64,000 nt of DNA from Vreelandella nanhaiensis (GCF_003990185.1 NZ_RZHF01000004.1:434001-498000); one strand, 5' to 3'. Positions 10,335-19,228 are shown, counted from the stretch's first letter. Notes: generated by a model not told the origin, from the sequence alone. Numbers and translations are program-made.

Positions 10335-11609
10335 TTAGAGTAAAGAAGGAATCCAGGTGGATAACGCCGGGAAAGCGGCAAGCAGCACAATCACCACAAT
10401 AAACGACACATAAAACGGCAGCGACGCCACAATAGCCCGCTCATAAGGTACTTCGGCTATTCGCGCAGCGGTCATCAGGGTCATGCCTACCGGCGGCGTC
10501 ACGTTGGAGATATTGAGTACCACGATCATTAGAATTGCGAAATGCAGTGGGTCAAAACCAAGCTGCATCATGGCGGGTACTAGTACCGGCGCAATGACTA
10601 CCAGTGCGGGCAGCACATCCATCACCGTGCCAATCAACAAGAGTAGCAGGCAGACCAGCATCAGCTGCACAAAGGCCACATCGCTAAAGGTGGTAATCAT
10701 GCTGGCCGCGTCTCTGGCAATCCCTGAGCGGGTGACGAACCAGCCCAGCACTGCCGAGGTCGCGAGTAGAAAAAACACCACGCCGGAGAAGCGCACCGTG
10801 GTCACCAGGGCGTCCCATATCTTGCGCCAGGTAAGATTGCGGTAGAACACCACGCCAATCACGATGGCATACACCGCCGCAAAGCCGGATGCCTCGGTAA
10901 TTGTGGTTAGGCCCGAAAGAATGCCGCCAAGAATAATCAACGGCACCACCATCGCTGGCAGCGCGACCAGCAGCGCAACCATCGCTGCCTTAAAAGGCGT
11001 GGGCGCCTGTTTGGGATAGCAGCGCTTCCAGGCCAGGAAAAAGCTCACTCCAAGCAGGGCCAACGCCATCAGCAGACCAGGAATAATTCCGCCCGCAAAC
11101 AGGTCGATCACTGATATATCGCGCAGCAGCGTGGCGTAAACCACCATGACCACACTCGGCGGAATGATTGGCCCGATAATTGATGAACATGCAGTAACCG
11201 CCGCGGCATACTCGGCGTCGTAGCCTTGCTTTTTCATCTCGGGGATCATGATTTTGCCGATGGCGACGGTATCAGTTACTGCCGCGCCCGTGAGGCCTGC
11301 AAAAAACACCGATACCGAAATATTGACGTGGGAAAGCGACCCACGCACCCGGCCAAACAATGCATTGTTAAACGCGATCAGCTTATGGGTTAGCCCGCCT
11401 TGGTTCATCAGCTCAGCAGTAAAGATAAAATAGGGCACGGCAATCAGCAGAAAGCCGGAAACACCGGAGAACATACGATCCGCGATAATCCCCAGCATGC
11501 GCTCGCCACCCAGCGCAAAACCACCCGCCAAGCCCGACATCGCCATGACCACCGCCACCGGCGCACCAATAAACAACAGCAGTACGAAGACTAAAATTGC
11601 AGGGGTCAT
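10335..11609 (-). CDS. dctM: TRAP transporter large permease (DctM)
   Basis: 424 aa, strongly hydrophobic throughout with about 11-12 predicted membrane segments, matching the DctM large subunit of tripartite ATP-independent periplasmic transporters (usual length about 425-440). Typical internal sequences include GLTGAAVTDTVAIGKIMIP, SSIIGPIIPPS and NVTPPVGMTLM. It overlaps the DctQ gene by 4 bp. It catalyses sodium-coupled import of the solute delivered by the DctP protein. The ligand is undetermined; downstream amidohydrolases suggest an N-acylated or amine-containing organic acid. Confidence 0.93.
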   Translation of the reverse strand: MTPAILVFVLLLFIGAPVAVVMAMSGLAGGFALGGERMLGIIADRMFSGVSGFLLIAVPYFIFTAELMNQGGLTHKLIAFNNALFGRVRGSLSHVNISVSVFFAGLTGAAVTDTVAIGKIMIPEMKKQGYDAEYAAAVTACSSIIGPIIPPSVVMVVYATLLRDISVIDLFAGGIIPGLLMALALLGVSFFLAWKRCYPKQAPTPFKAAMVALLVALPAMVVPLIILGGILSGLTTITEASGFAAVYAIVIGVVFYRNLTWRKIWDALVTTVRFSGVVFFLLATSAVLGWFVTRSGIARDAASMITTFSDVAFVQLMLVCLLLLLIGTVMDVLPALVVIAPVLVPAMMQLGFDPLHFAILMIVVLNISNVTPPVGMTLMTAARIAEVPYERAIVASLPFYVSFIVVIVLLAAFPALSTWIPSLL

Positions 11610-12151
11610 GAGCGGCTCTCCCCGTCATTGGTGTCAATGAGCTCATCAACCATGTCGCGCTCATCTATAAAGTGCTCCAACAAGGCAAAGCCGTGCACCA
11701 GGTGCAACAGCATAATAACGCCGCTGACAGGCACCACTACGGCGGTGAATTTACTGGGAATGCGAATCTGATCTGAGACCATGTACACCTGGGTCGCGTT
11801 GGTGAAGTAGCCCCAGCCATACCAGATCAACATCAGCCCAAACAGCCCAATTACTGCTAGGCAGAAGCCCGCAGCCACCTGCACCATTAATTTAGGCAGG
11901 CTGCGTACCAGCAGGGTCATGGCCACGTGTTCGCCATAGCGCAGCGAAATAGTCATTGATAGAAAACCAATCCACGGTAAAAACAGCCGCGCCAGCGAGT
12001 ATGTCCAGCTCAGCGTGCTGCCGGTGAATAGCTTGTAAAGAAATGCGGTAAAAGAGATGCTCAGCATGACTAGAATGCAGCCAATGCACAGCACGATCGC
12101 CACCTGATTGACGCTATCGCTTAGGCGGCGCAAGGCATGTAAAATGCTCAT
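11606..12151 (-). CDS. dctQ: TRAP transporter small permease (DctQ)
   Basis: 181 aa protein with four hydrophobic segments (about residues 15-40, 50-70, 90-115, 135-155) as in DctQ small subunits. The segment ARLFLPWIGFLSMTISLRYGEHVAM is characteristic of the family. The charged C-terminal tail (HFIDERDMVDELIDTNDGE) is cytosolic. Position between the P and M genes and overlap with dctM support the call. It assists folding and coupling of the large permease. Confidence 0.92.
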   Translation of the reverse strand: MSILHALRRLSDSVNQVAIVLCIGCILVMLSISFTAFLYKLFTGSTLSWTYSLARLFLPWIGFLSMTISLRYGEHVAMTLLVRSLPKLMVQVAAGFCLAVIGLFGLMLIWYGWGYFTNATQVYMVSDQIRIPSKFTAVVVPVSGVIMLLHLVHGFALLEHFIDERDMVDELIDTNDGESRS

Positions 12152-12207
12152 GATGATTCCTCACGCTGGGGCATGCCTGCTCCCCAGCGTTTATACGTCA
12201 CGAAATC

Positions 12208-13281
12208 TTATTGCCCGTAAATGCGTAGGTCATCGTCTGCTAACTGCTGACCTACCCGCTCTACTTCGTCGAGCAGGCCTTGCACACGAGCTTCATCCAT
12301 GCCGAAGTCATCAACGATCCACGCTTGCCAAGCCGGGCGGGCAATCTCGGCCATACGTTCGCGTTCGGCATCGGGCATGAGGTAACAGGCTTCAAAGCGC
12401 TCGCAGGATTCCACCCAACTGGTCGTCGCCAAGGCACCCGACATCCCATGGCTTAGTTGAATTGCTTCGCGGGCCGAACTAATCAGCGCCTGTTGGTGGC
12501 TTTCCGGCAACGACTGATACCAGGATTCGCTGACCATCCAGGGCGCGCTGTTATACACATGCCCGGTGAGTGTGGTGTAGTCCGTCACGGCATCAAAGTT
12601 GAAGGTGGTGTTGAGCACAGGTGCGTTGAACTGACCATCGGCAAGGCCGGTTTCCAGTGCGGTAATCAGTTCGCCCCAGGGCAAGGGCGTTGCAGAAGCG
12701 CCTAGTGAGTGCATGATTGCCACGTGGGCGGGGTTCTCTTCGGTGCGGATATTAAGCCCTTCCAGGTCCTCAAGCGTCTCGATCAAATGGATGTTGTTGG
12801 TAAACGCGACGAAGCCGCCGCCGTCATCAAAGGTGCCCAGGTAGCGCATATTGGCTTCTTCGACGGTGCCAGACATAAAGTCGGCAAACCATTCGCTATC
12901 AAAGAAGGTCCATGCCTGCCGCCAGCTGGTAAACAAAAATGGCGCGGTAACCGCTTGGTAATCGCCATAAAAAGAGGACATGGCACCGGATGACATGATG
13001 GTTGACTGAAGCGTACGACCGCCCTGCACTTCAGAGCCGTTTTCTACTTCAGAACCCAGCTGCCCACCGCCAAAGATGGTGACTTCCAGATCGCCGTCGG
13101 TACGTGCTTCGATCAAATTTTTGAAGTGCACAAGCGCCGGGTAGACTTCGTTGTTGCTCATGTCTTCGGGTAGTTGGGTAGCAATCACCATTTCATAGGA
13201 CTGGGCTTGGACGCTAGCACTGGCAATCGCCAACGGAAGTACTGACAGCGCAGCAAAGAGCGAAGATTGATTAGCGTTCAT
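12208..13281 (-). CDS. dctP: TRAP transporter solute-binding protein (DctP)
   Basis: 357 aa periplasmic binding protein. The signal peptide covers residues 1-26 and ends in ASVQAQS, probably cut after AQA. The mature part starts with the beta strand YEMVIATQLPEDMSNNEV. The conserved Arg that binds the substrate carboxylate falls in LNIRTEENPAHV, and the helix WGELITALETGLADGQ matches DctP folds. First gene of the TRAP set in transcription order, 56 bp before dctQ. The conserved Arg implies a carboxylate-bearing solute; further identity cannot be read. Confidence 0.9.
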   Translation of the reverse strand: MNANQSSLFAALSVLPLAIASASVQAQSYEMVIATQLPEDMSNNEVYPALVHFKNLIEARTDGDLEVTIFGGGQLGSEVENGSEVQGGRTLQSTIMSSGAMSSFYGDYQAVTAPFLFTSWRQAWTFFDSEWFADFMSGTVEEANMRYLGTFDDGGGFVAFTNNIHLIETLEDLEGLNIRTEENPAHVAIMHSLGASATPLPWGELITALETGLADGQFNAPVLNTTFNFDAVTDYTTLTGHVYNSAPWMVSESWYQSLPESHQQALISSAREAIQLSHGMSGALATTSWVESCERFEACYLMPDAERERMAEIARPAWQAWIVDDFGMDEARVQGLLDEVERVGQQLADDDLRIYGQ

Positions 13282-13394
13282 AACACACCTCGTTTTGATT
13301 ATTCGTTGGTCTTCGTTATGAGTGACGTCTTAGGTTATTTTCGTGGCGATGGCGTGATTGTATTTATTCTTACCATTTCTGCTTGCCCTCCTTC

Positions 13395-14339
13395 TTACCC
13401 TGCCTGGCCAGGCAGCGATTCCCACACCTCAATAGCGGCAGCCAGGTCTTCAAGCGATGCGCCGACCGATTTAAACAGCGTGATGGTGTCATCGGCGATT
13501 CGGCCAGGCTTAGCGCCAGAGAGCACCTCGGCTAACTCAGCCTGAATATCTTCAAAGCGGAAGGCCCCTTCATCAATGGCCTGAAGAATATCGCCCGCTT
13601 CGCCCTGGGCACCGGCGTAGGTATCCACAAACACCTCCGCGCGGCGCAGGCATTCGGCATCGGTTTCGCGCATTTGCGGCCGGAAGGCGCCAATCAAATC
13701 CAGATGCGTGCCGGGAGTTAGCCATTCGCCTTTAATCAGTGGCTGGGTTGAAAGCGTCACGCAGCTGACGATATCGGCTTGCGCAACCGCTACGGCCAAG
13801 TCATCGACCACTTCGGTGGTAAAGCGCGTGGCGTACGCCTGGGCGATTGCCTCGGCCTTGCTGGCGTTGCGCCCCCAGATCATCACCCGCTTAATAGGCC
13901 TGACGCTAGCATGGGCTTCGATCACCATGGGCGCCAGCTTGCCCGTGCCCACGACCAGCAGTGTTTCGGCAGACTCTTTGGCTAACGCCTGAGCCGCTAG
14001 TGCGGAAGCAGCCGCCGTACGCCGTCGCGTGAGCTCGCTGCCATCAATACAGGCAAGCGGCTGGCCGTGTTTGCCTTCGCTTAGAAGATAAAGCCCTGAA
14101 ATCGCCGGTACGCCATGGTCTGCGTTTTGCGGAAACACATTGACCATTTTGACGCCAATATAGCCTGCAGCTTCCCAAGCAGGCATCAGCAGCATGGTGG
14201 CTTCGCCATCGGGCCGGTGCATGGCGTGATGATGGCGCGGCGGTGACTCAACGCCATTCACAAACGTTGCATGCAGCCGGCTGATCAACCCTTCCCAAGA
14301 GAGGTGGCAAGCCACCTCTTCAGCAGAAATAACCCGCAT
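13395..14339 (-). CDS. Ornithine cyclodeaminase/mu-crystallin family protein
   Basis: 314 aa NAD(P)-dependent enzyme of the OCD/mu-crystallin family. Members convert ornithine to proline, reduce cyclic imino acids or act as alanine/opine dehydrogenases. It shows GVKMVNVFPQN (substrate-binding Lys), LLVVGTGKLAPMVIEA (Rossmann loop) and LIGAFRPQMRETD (active-site Asp). Start ATG 14339 lies one base after the RidA stop; the longer frame upstream would cross the RidA gene. Coupling with RidA is sensible because both deal with imine/enamine intermediates. EutC of ectoine utilisation belongs to the same family, but no other eut/doe genes are seen here. Substrate unresolved. Confidence 0.83.
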   Translation of the reverse strand: MRVISAEEVACHLSWEGLISRLHATFVNGVESPPRHHHAMHRPDGEATMLLMPAWEAAGYIGVKMVNVFPQNADHGVPAISGLYLLSEGKHGQPLACIDGSELTRRRTAAASALAAQALAKESAETLLVVGTGKLAPMVIEAHASVRPIKRVMIWGRNASKAEAIAQAYATRFTTEVVDDLAVAVAQADIVSCVTLSTQPLIKGEWLTPGTHLDLIGAFRPQMRETDAECLRRAEVFVDTYAGAQGEAGDILQAIDEGAFRFEDIQAELAEVLSGAKPGRIADDTITLFKSVGASLEDLAAAIEVWESLPGQAG

Positions 14340-14340
14340 A

Positions 14341-14697
14341 TCAAGCCTCCGGCAGTGCGGCGACCACCATGATTTCGACTTTCCATTCAGGCTTGGCAAG
14401 CTTTGCCTCAAGCGCGGCACGCACGGGCGGGCGCCCTGGCACGATCCAGGCATCCCAGGCAGCATTCATTTGGTCAAATTCCGCCATGCTGGTGACCCAG
14501 ACTTGCGCTGAAATAAGGTGCTCCTTAGAAGTGCCCGCCTGCTCCAGCAGCTGATCAATGCGCGTTAGCACCTGTTCAGTTTGGCCACGCATATCAGCGC
14601 TGGTATCGCCCGGTACCTGGCCTGCCAGATACACAGTACCGTTATGGATAGCCACTTGGCTCATACGCGCATTGCTGTCTTGATAGGTAACGCTCAT
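14341..14697 (-). CDS. RidA/YjgF family protein (enamine/imine deaminase)
   Basis: 118 aa, the usual RidA size. The family hydrolyses reactive enamine/imine intermediates released by PLP enzymes, or acts as a specialised deaminase in amino-acid catabolism. Seen are VYLAGQVPGDTSADMRGQTEQVLTRI cut by the family's GQ and Q-T-x-x-V/L-x-x-I pattern, and the Arg in GRPPVRAALEA that contacts the substrate carboxylate. It is transcribed first in this cluster, immediately upstream of the cyclodeaminase-like gene (1-bp gap). This agrees with a pathway that forms imines. Confidence 0.88.
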   Translation of the reverse strand: MSVTYQDSNARMSQVAIHNGTVYLAGQVPGDTSADMRGQTEQVLTRIDQLLEQAGTSKEHLISAQVWVTSMAEFDQMNAAWDAWIVPGRPPVRAALEAKLAKPEWKVEIMVVAALPEA

Positions 14698-14843
14698 AGG
14701 GTCTCTCCAAGAAATAATAGATTCCTTTTGAGACTACGATGTTGCCAGGTAACTCGCTTGCCCCAAACTTCGGCAGTTTTGCCCGTAAATCAGGTAAGTC
14801 ATGAAGGGTGATAAAGAGGGGATAAAAGAGAGGAAAACAAAGC

Positions 14844-15611
14844 CTAGCGGTCTGATGAAGGGGCAATGTCAAAGTGGCGTCGATAAGCGCGAGAAAAACT
14901 GCCTTGATCACGAAAGCCCACCAGCATTGCGATGTGGCCCAGGCTCAAGGCACTGTGCCTGGCCAGGGTGCGGGCATGCTCCAAACGCCGGCGTTGCACG
15001 TAGGCCAAGGGCGTAACACCAGTCAGCTCGCGAAAGCAGGCATGAAAATGCCCAGGGCTAAGCGCACACAGGCCGGCCAGCTGTTCTACCCGTATGTCAT
15101 CGGCTAGATGTTGGTCCAGCCAGACGTCAAGGCGCTCCAAATCAAGTCGTTCACTGACACACCGCGTGCCCAACTGGGTAACGGTTGAGGCGGGTTCATC
15201 CTGCAAATACATGGTCAGCGCGCGCAGTAGCAAAATGGCGATTTCATTTTGCAGCCCAGGGCACTGTTCAAGCTGATTTGCTAGCGCGTGGGTAAGCTGG
15301 TTTAAGGCCGGCGGGATGGTAAAAAAGCGCGGTTTATCAAATAGCCGCTCGATATCATCGCCCTTTTCAAGACTGGCTAATTGGGCAGTCGGAATATCCA
15401 GCACCAGCGTGCGATTACTGCCATCGCCTTCATATTCATGATGACGTGAAGAGGGAATCAAACAGCCACGGCGTGCGGTAACACGTTCTCTCTGCCCCTC
15501 CATGGCAAGCTCTGTCACCCCGCTGGTTGCCAGAATCAGCTGATGAAAGTCATGCGAGTGAGCCACATGCTCAGATGCCAAATTTCGGCTCTGCAGCTCA
15601 AAACGGGTCAT
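14844..15611 (-). CDS. AraC family transcriptional regulator
   Basis: 255 aa. The N-terminal cupin sensor includes HSHDFHQLILATSG, and the C-terminal double HTH domain (about 155-250) contains LAGLCALSPGHFHACFRELTG and IAMLVGFRDQGSFSRAYRRHF. Such proteins usually activate neighbouring catabolic genes in response to a metabolite. It lies 146 bp upstream of the ridA gene in the same direction, with space for a separate promoter. It is the natural candidate regulator for the cyclodeaminase/TRAP/amidohydrolase cluster. Effector unknown. Confidence 0.88.
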   Translation of the reverse strand: MTRFELQSRNLASEHVAHSHDFHQLILATSGVTELAMEGQRERVTARRGCLIPSSRHHEYEGDGSNRTLVLDIPTAQLASLEKGDDIERLFDKPRFFTIPPALNQLTHALANQLEQCPGLQNEIAILLLRALTMYLQDEPASTVTQLGTRCVSERLDLERLDVWLDQHLADDIRVEQLAGLCALSPGHFHACFRELTGVTPLAYVQRRRLEHARTLARHSALSLGHIAMLVGFRDQGSFSRAYRRHFDIAPSSDR

Positions 15612-15728
15612 GGCAATAGCCTTTCTTATTGGAGTCTATCTTTGCACTATAAAACGACCTGTAGCAAAAAAGCGAGCAAGCGGAAATGACGCTAGATGGG
15701 AACACTGGACCATTGAGGCCGTCTTTGC

Positions 15729-16319
15729 CTAACCACTAAACCCCACATGCCAGATCACGAAAGGCACCGCTGCCAGAAATAGCGTAGAGATCATCGCCAG
15801 CAGCCCATCCCTAGTTAAGAGCCCCGCCGCGAAGCAGGCGATGGCGGCCGAGGCTATCGAACCGGATGTGGGGATGACCTCCATGAACGGCATGAAGGGA
15901 GTGACGGCCAAAATAACGGCGAGTGGCAGGTATAACCAAGGCGGCTTGACAAAAAACACCAGACGCGGCTTGAGAAAACGCTCGACGAAATGCACCGGCT
16001 TACGCAGCCAGTTAATTCCTTTGCAAAGCTTGCTGGTCGACAGGTTTTTACATGAAACGAAACTTGGCAGCCAGAGGCAATCCCGCCCCAGGATCATCTG
16101 TGCGACGAGAATGAACTCGATGACCGCAACAATCGCGGTAACGCCGGGTATCGAACTTGCTGGAGAGGTCGAAATGAGGGCAAACATTAGCATCAGTGAT
16201 GCAAAGGAGTGTGGGCCGAGTTCTTCCACAAGCGACCCGATCGTTACTTTTTGCCCTTGAACCGAGTGTTCTAGGTAATCAAGCACCTCGCTGAGCGCCC
16301 GCGTTGTGTTTTCGGCCAT
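15729..16319 (-). CDS. ExoD family membrane protein
   Basis: 196 aa with ATG 16319 (MAENTTRALSEVLDYL). GGGAG lies 8 bp upstream, so it is preferred over an upstream in-frame start. Features of the ExoD (exopolysaccharide synthesis D) family are visible: an amphipathic N-terminal region, GPHSFASLMLMFALISTSPASSIPG, FVERFLKPRL, then three hydrophobic segments with PFMPFMEVIPTSGSIASAAIA. The molecular role of ExoD is poorly known; rhizobial mutants affect exopolysaccharide and alkali tolerance. It was the gene downstream of the tRNA-Leu before prophage insertion. Confidence 0.8.
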   Translation of the reverse strand: MAENTTRALSEVLDYLEHSVQGQKVTIGSLVEELGPHSFASLMLMFALISTSPASSIPGVTAIVAVIEFILVAQMILGRDCLWLPSFVSCKNLSTSKLCKGINWLRKPVHFVERFLKPRLVFFVKPPWLYLPLAVILAVTPFMPFMEVIPTSGSIASAAIACFAAGLLTRDGLLAMISTLFLAAVPFVIWHVGFSG

Positions 16320-16524
16320 TATTTGAGCTCCCTGCTCGCTATAAAGCCTTTCAGGCAATAAAAAGAAGCACCTGTATCCATGGCATTTGAATAGCCGCCT
16401 GAAACACCTGTGCCGACACTGTCGAGTGTAGTCCAGATTGGTGTATCAAATGTTGAGTGCCGCACTAATGCTAATGCGAGCCAATATCGCAAAGCGCTAT
16501 GGAGACGTTGGGAATGCAAAAAAC

Positions 16525-16555
16525 AAAAAAGGGCCTAGCGATAAACGCTAAGCCC
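16525..16555 (-). terminator. Former host terminator of tRNA-Leu, now displaced
   Basis: Stem GGGCCTAGCG/CGCTAAGCCC with loop ATAAA, followed on the minus strand by six T. It lies directly downstream (minus sense) of the duplicated tRNA 3' end at 16563-16623. Before integration it would have ended tRNA-Leu transcription. Confidence 0.75.
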
Positions 16556-16562
16556 TAAAATT

Positions 16563-16623
16563 TGGTGCCGGTGGCCAGACTCGAACTGGCACACCCGTAA
16601 AGGCGGCGGATTTTGAATCCGCT
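16563..16623 (-). repeat. Prophage attachment repeat (left), duplicated tRNA-Leu 3' half
   Basis: 61 bp identical to 54834-54894: the tRNA-Leu anticodon arm, variable region, T arm, acceptor 3' strand and CCA. Sequence diverges immediately on either side. This is the bacterial half-site left behind when the phage integrated at the tRNA 3' end. The truncated copy lacks the 5' half and cannot be a functional tRNA. Confidence 0.95.
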
Positions 16624-16723
16624 TCGGCAATTTTAGCGGGCCGCGCTTGCACAAGGCTTTGCTGACAAATCAATCTCTTACCGCTTTACTATGCTTACAC
16701 ACAGCACATTGTTTACACACAGG

Positions 16724-16743
16724 CTGCGGCCAAACTGCGACCA
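16724..16743. promoter_or_regulatory. Putative integrase arm-type sites, left end
   Basis: CTGCGGCCAAACTGCGACCA contains two tandem TGCG(G/A)CCA units. A 19-bp stretch matches 54753-54771 at the other prophage end with one mismatch. Sharing a tandem motif only at the two ends, outside the core repeat, is what arm-type binding sites of a tyrosine integrase look like. The assignment is inferred. Confidence 0.55.
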
Positions 16744-16770
16744 CATCAGCTGCGGGCTTTTTATAGGCAC

Positions 16771-16799
16771 AAAAAAACGCCCCAGAAATGGGGCGTTTT
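16771..16799. terminator. Bidirectional intrinsic terminator
   Basis: Stem ACGCCCC/GGGGCGT with loop AGAAAT, flanked by A7 on the left and TTTT on the right. It would stop transcription leaving the tail operon and any entering from the chromosome. Confidence 0.8.
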
Positions 16800-16949
16800 A
16801 TCTATTTGTGCCTTCCCTGGTTTGTGCCGCTCATCCTGAGCGCGACTTCCCGTTACCGACACTTCCCACCCTAGATGCCAGTTAATCAATGTGCAAATTC
16901 TTACAAGACGATATAGTCATATGCTTAAACTTTCGTTTAATGCAGGCAC

Positions 16950-16971
16950 AAAAAAAACCGCTCGATGGCGG
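16950..16971 (-). terminator. Intrinsic terminator after the tail operon
   Basis: CCGC/GCGG stem with a six-base loop followed on the minus strand by eight T. It lies 21 bp beyond the stop of the last tail gene. Confidence 0.65.
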
Positions 16972-16992
16972 CCGCCTGTTGCCCTTTATGCT

Positions 16993-17418
16993 TTACCAGG
17001 TAATACCGTCTAACGCTTCTTGCGTCGTCACTTCCCGCACCTGCTTGACCAACCTTTGCCGCTTGCCGGTGAGCTGCTGCGCCCGGGTAAACATATCGGC
17101 GTTTTCCAGCACCGCCAGGCTCAGCTCCTGCAGCGTTTCGCTTCCGCCATCGCCATTACGGCCCAGCAGAATGTTATCGAGTACTGGCGTGGCCGGGGTG
17201 TGGCCTTCTTGATCGGCGTGCCATGCCATGTAAGCGCGGGCCTCAGATTCCTGGGCGATCCATGTGGCTTGCTCAATCTCGGGGTAGTCTTTGATTAGCG
17301 GTTGTACTTGTTCGGTGTACGCGGCATTGATCTGCTCGATCTTCGCGGCCTGGGCGTCGGCTAGTTTTTCGGCGGCGGTTTTAGGTGGAGTAAACCACGC
17401 CGGCTGGGCTTCGTTCAT
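16993..17418 (-). CDS. Phage tail-fibre-associated protein (DUF4376-like)
   Basis: 141 aa, mostly helical, starting MNEAQPAWFTPPKT. It is followed by charged helices and a C-terminal part (TRAQQLTGKRQRLVKQVREVTTQEALDGITW) like proteins found after tail fibre genes in many prophages, often annotated DUF4376 or fibre assembly. It overlaps the preceding small tail gene by 4 bp and ends the late operon. A role in fibre assembly is inferred from position. Confidence 0.6.
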   Translation of the reverse strand: MNEAQPAWFTPPKTAAEKLADAQAAKIEQINAAYTEQVQPLIKDYPEIEQATWIAQESEARAYMAWHADQEGHTPATPVLDNILLGRNGDGGSETLQELSLAVLENADMFTRAQQLTGKRQRLVKQVREVTTQEALDGITW

Positions 17419-17813
17419 GCTACTGACTCCTGCTCTACCATTTCAATTGCGCGCACCGTCCAAGCACCGTCTACCGAGTCGCGCCAATATTCAGCTTTGC
17501 CGCTTTCCAGCAGTGCCAGCGCTTGCGGGTTCGTTGCAGCGACATAGCGGGCTTGCGGGTCATAGTCAGCGGCATTTATCCAACCGGCATCACGCGCCGC
17601 CCATGGCATATCTGACGTTTTGGTCGGTTGGGCCAGCACTACATGCCGCTCGCCACCTTTCCAAAACATATCGAAAATGCCTGCCGCATGTGTCTGCTCG
17701 TTGCCCACGAATTGTGCGCCTTCAACAAACAGTGACGTGTCGATACCTTCAATCATGCTGCCTTCAATGTTGTAACTGGCTGGGCCAGCACCTGCTAAAA
17801 ATTTAAGTCTCAT
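17415..17813 (-). CDS. Phage tail-region protein of unknown function
   Basis: 132 aa when started at MRLKFLAGAG. A start three codons earlier (17822) is possible, but AGAGAG then touches the ATG, whereas it is 9 bp from 17813. Middle segment EGSMIEGIDTSLFVEGAQFVG and a C-terminal part rich in W/A (YWRDSVDGAWTVRAIEM). No recognised domain. It sits between the fibre gene and the DUF4376-like gene, so it probably belongs to the fibre module. Confidence 0.6.
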   Translation of the reverse strand: MRLKFLAGAGPASYNIEGSMIEGIDTSLFVEGAQFVGNEQTHAAGIFDMFWKGGERHVVLAQPTKTSDMPWAARDAGWINAADYDPQARYVAATNPQALALLESGKAEYWRDSVDGAWTVRAIEMVEQESVA

Positions 17814-17827
17814 AGTTGTCATCTCTC

Positions 17828-19225
17828 TTAGTACCAACGACCGTGGACAGTTAAATGAAGTACCAAAATAAGGCCTGTTTGAGCTCTTCCACATAAAAAC
17901 CGATAACTATCAAAAGGCCTGGTAGTACTACCACCCCCCGCTGAGCTACCCCAAACGTCTGTAGTATTCGCCGCTCGATAATCCGTGGAAACTTTAGGTC
18001 TAATGTCTACAAAACCAGGAGGAAGGTCTGGCGGTATAAATGATTCTGTTCTGTATATGTTCCCTGAAGGCACATTGATGGAAGCATCAGGGTGTCTAAA
18101 CTCTGCGTAGGCAATCATGGTTCCATCAGCCAGCTTTACCCAACGCCAAAAACTATTGCTGTCAGATTCAATAACAGCGCCAGTGGGAATGCCGCCGGAT
18201 TGGGATACAGTGCCGACGATGTTGTTAGAGTGGCATATCTCGAAAAATGCAGACCAAGGGCCGGCTGTTCTACTTCTGTAAAAAATGGCAGGTGCTGTAA
18301 GACTATCGCGCTGCCAAAGCTGCGTTTCACCGCCACCCGACGCACGTTTTTGATGCAAAATATTAAAATTGCCTCCGCCTTTGGGTAATCCCCCGTCTGA
18401 ATAGTCGTTATTGTTGACGTACAATCCAGTGGCTATATCCCGAGCATTACTTGTTATTGGAATGCCGCCTCCTGACACCCCTACACCATACGCGCCTCGT
18501 GACATCAAAGGGCCACTGCCACCTACAACATCACAGTAAGCCGCGTCCTTTAGTTTCGTTTTCTGCTCGTACTGCGTGTGGGGGTCGTCCTTATCAACGT
18601 GAGTTTGAACCGCTGCGCTTGCCGCGCTTTGGCTTTCACCCGCTGCGGTTTCCGCTGCTGTTTGCGCACTTTCCGCGCCTTCTCGGGCGGTGACTGCTAA
18701 TCCCCGCTCCTCGGCCGCCGTGGTGGCTGCCTGTTGGGCTGCTGTCTTAGCAGCGTCTACGGCAGACAGGTCACCATAAAGCGCCTGGGCATCGCTCTTG
18801 GCTTGAATAGAGGCGTCGGCAGCGGTACTGGCATCGCTTGCGGCCTGTGTCGCCGTAGCCGTGTCAGTGGCCACGGCTTGGCGATCGGTGGCCACCTGCT
18901 GGGCGTGGCCTTCCACTTGCCCGGCGGTGGTATCAATCGCGCTTTTTTGCTGGTCAACGTGGGTGCGGTCACTCGCCACCGCCTGCTTATCGAGCGCGAC
19001 CTGGGCGGCGTCCGTGCTTGCTGCCGTTGCCGCCTGCTGCGTCGCGGCTTTCTGCCCCTCCATGGTTTCAAGGTCAACGTTAATACTGTCGGTCATCGCT
19101 TTAAGCGAATTACCAAACTGTTCTAGTGCAGCGTTTACGCCGTTTTGCTTTGTGATTACCGCTGCTCGGTCGTCAACGACAAAGTTAAACTGGCTAAAAT
19201 TGGGTACTGTTGGAGCCGTGGCCAT
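17828..19225 (-). CDS. Tail fibre protein
   Basis: 465 aa. Residues about 40-215 are an Ala/Thr/Gln/Asp-rich region with heptad-like repeats (AATAASTDAAQVALDKQAV), as in trimeric coiled-coil fibre shafts. A HVDKDDPHTQYEQK motif at about 212-225 matches the DPHTQY linker common before receptor-binding tips. The C-terminal half is Gly/Ser-rich with WGSSAGGGSTTRPF near the end. ATG 19225 has AGAGGT upstream. It would bind the host surface. The coding bias toward Ala codons keeps an open frame on the other strand, which is a shadow. Confidence 0.82.
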   Translation of the reverse strand: MATAPTVPNFSQFNFVVDDRAAVITKQNGVNAALEQFGNSLKAMTDSINVDLETMEGQKAATQQAATAASTDAAQVALDKQAVASDRTHVDQQKSAIDTTAGQVEGHAQQVATDRQAVATDTATATQAASDASTAADASIQAKSDAQALYGDLSAVDAAKTAAQQAATTAAEERGLAVTAREGAESAQTAAETAAGESQSAASAAVQTHVDKDDPHTQYEQKTKLKDAAYCDVVGGSGPLMSRGAYGVGVSGGGIPITSNARDIATGLYVNNNDYSDGGLPKGGGNFNILHQKRASGGGETQLWQRDSLTAPAIFYRSRTAGPWSAFFEICHSNNIVGTVSQSGGIPTGAVIESDSNSFWRWVKLADGTMIAYAEFRHPDASINVPSGNIYRTESFIPPDLPPGFVDIRPKVSTDYRAANTTDVWGSSAGGGSTTRPFDSYRFLCGRAQTGLILVLHLTVHGRWY

Positions 19226-19228
19226 GCG

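Larger units (their letters stand above)
16624..16992. other. Non-coding prophage left end
   Basis: 369 bp without a convincing gene. It holds the prophage-side flank of the attachment repeat, a tandem TTACACACAG motif (16695-16704 and 16713-16722), integrase arm-like sites and two intrinsic terminators. Short ORFs here lack ribosome-binding sites. Confidence 0.7.

Noticed and set aside
13395..14339. Ectoine-utilisation EutC
   Set aside because: Same family, but the EutB, DoeA/DoeB and ectoine TRAP context are not visible, so the specific name is not justified.
16563..16650. Second tRNA-Leu gene at the left prophage end
   Set aside because: Only the 3' 61 bp match; no 5' acceptor or D arm follows, so it is an attachment half-site.
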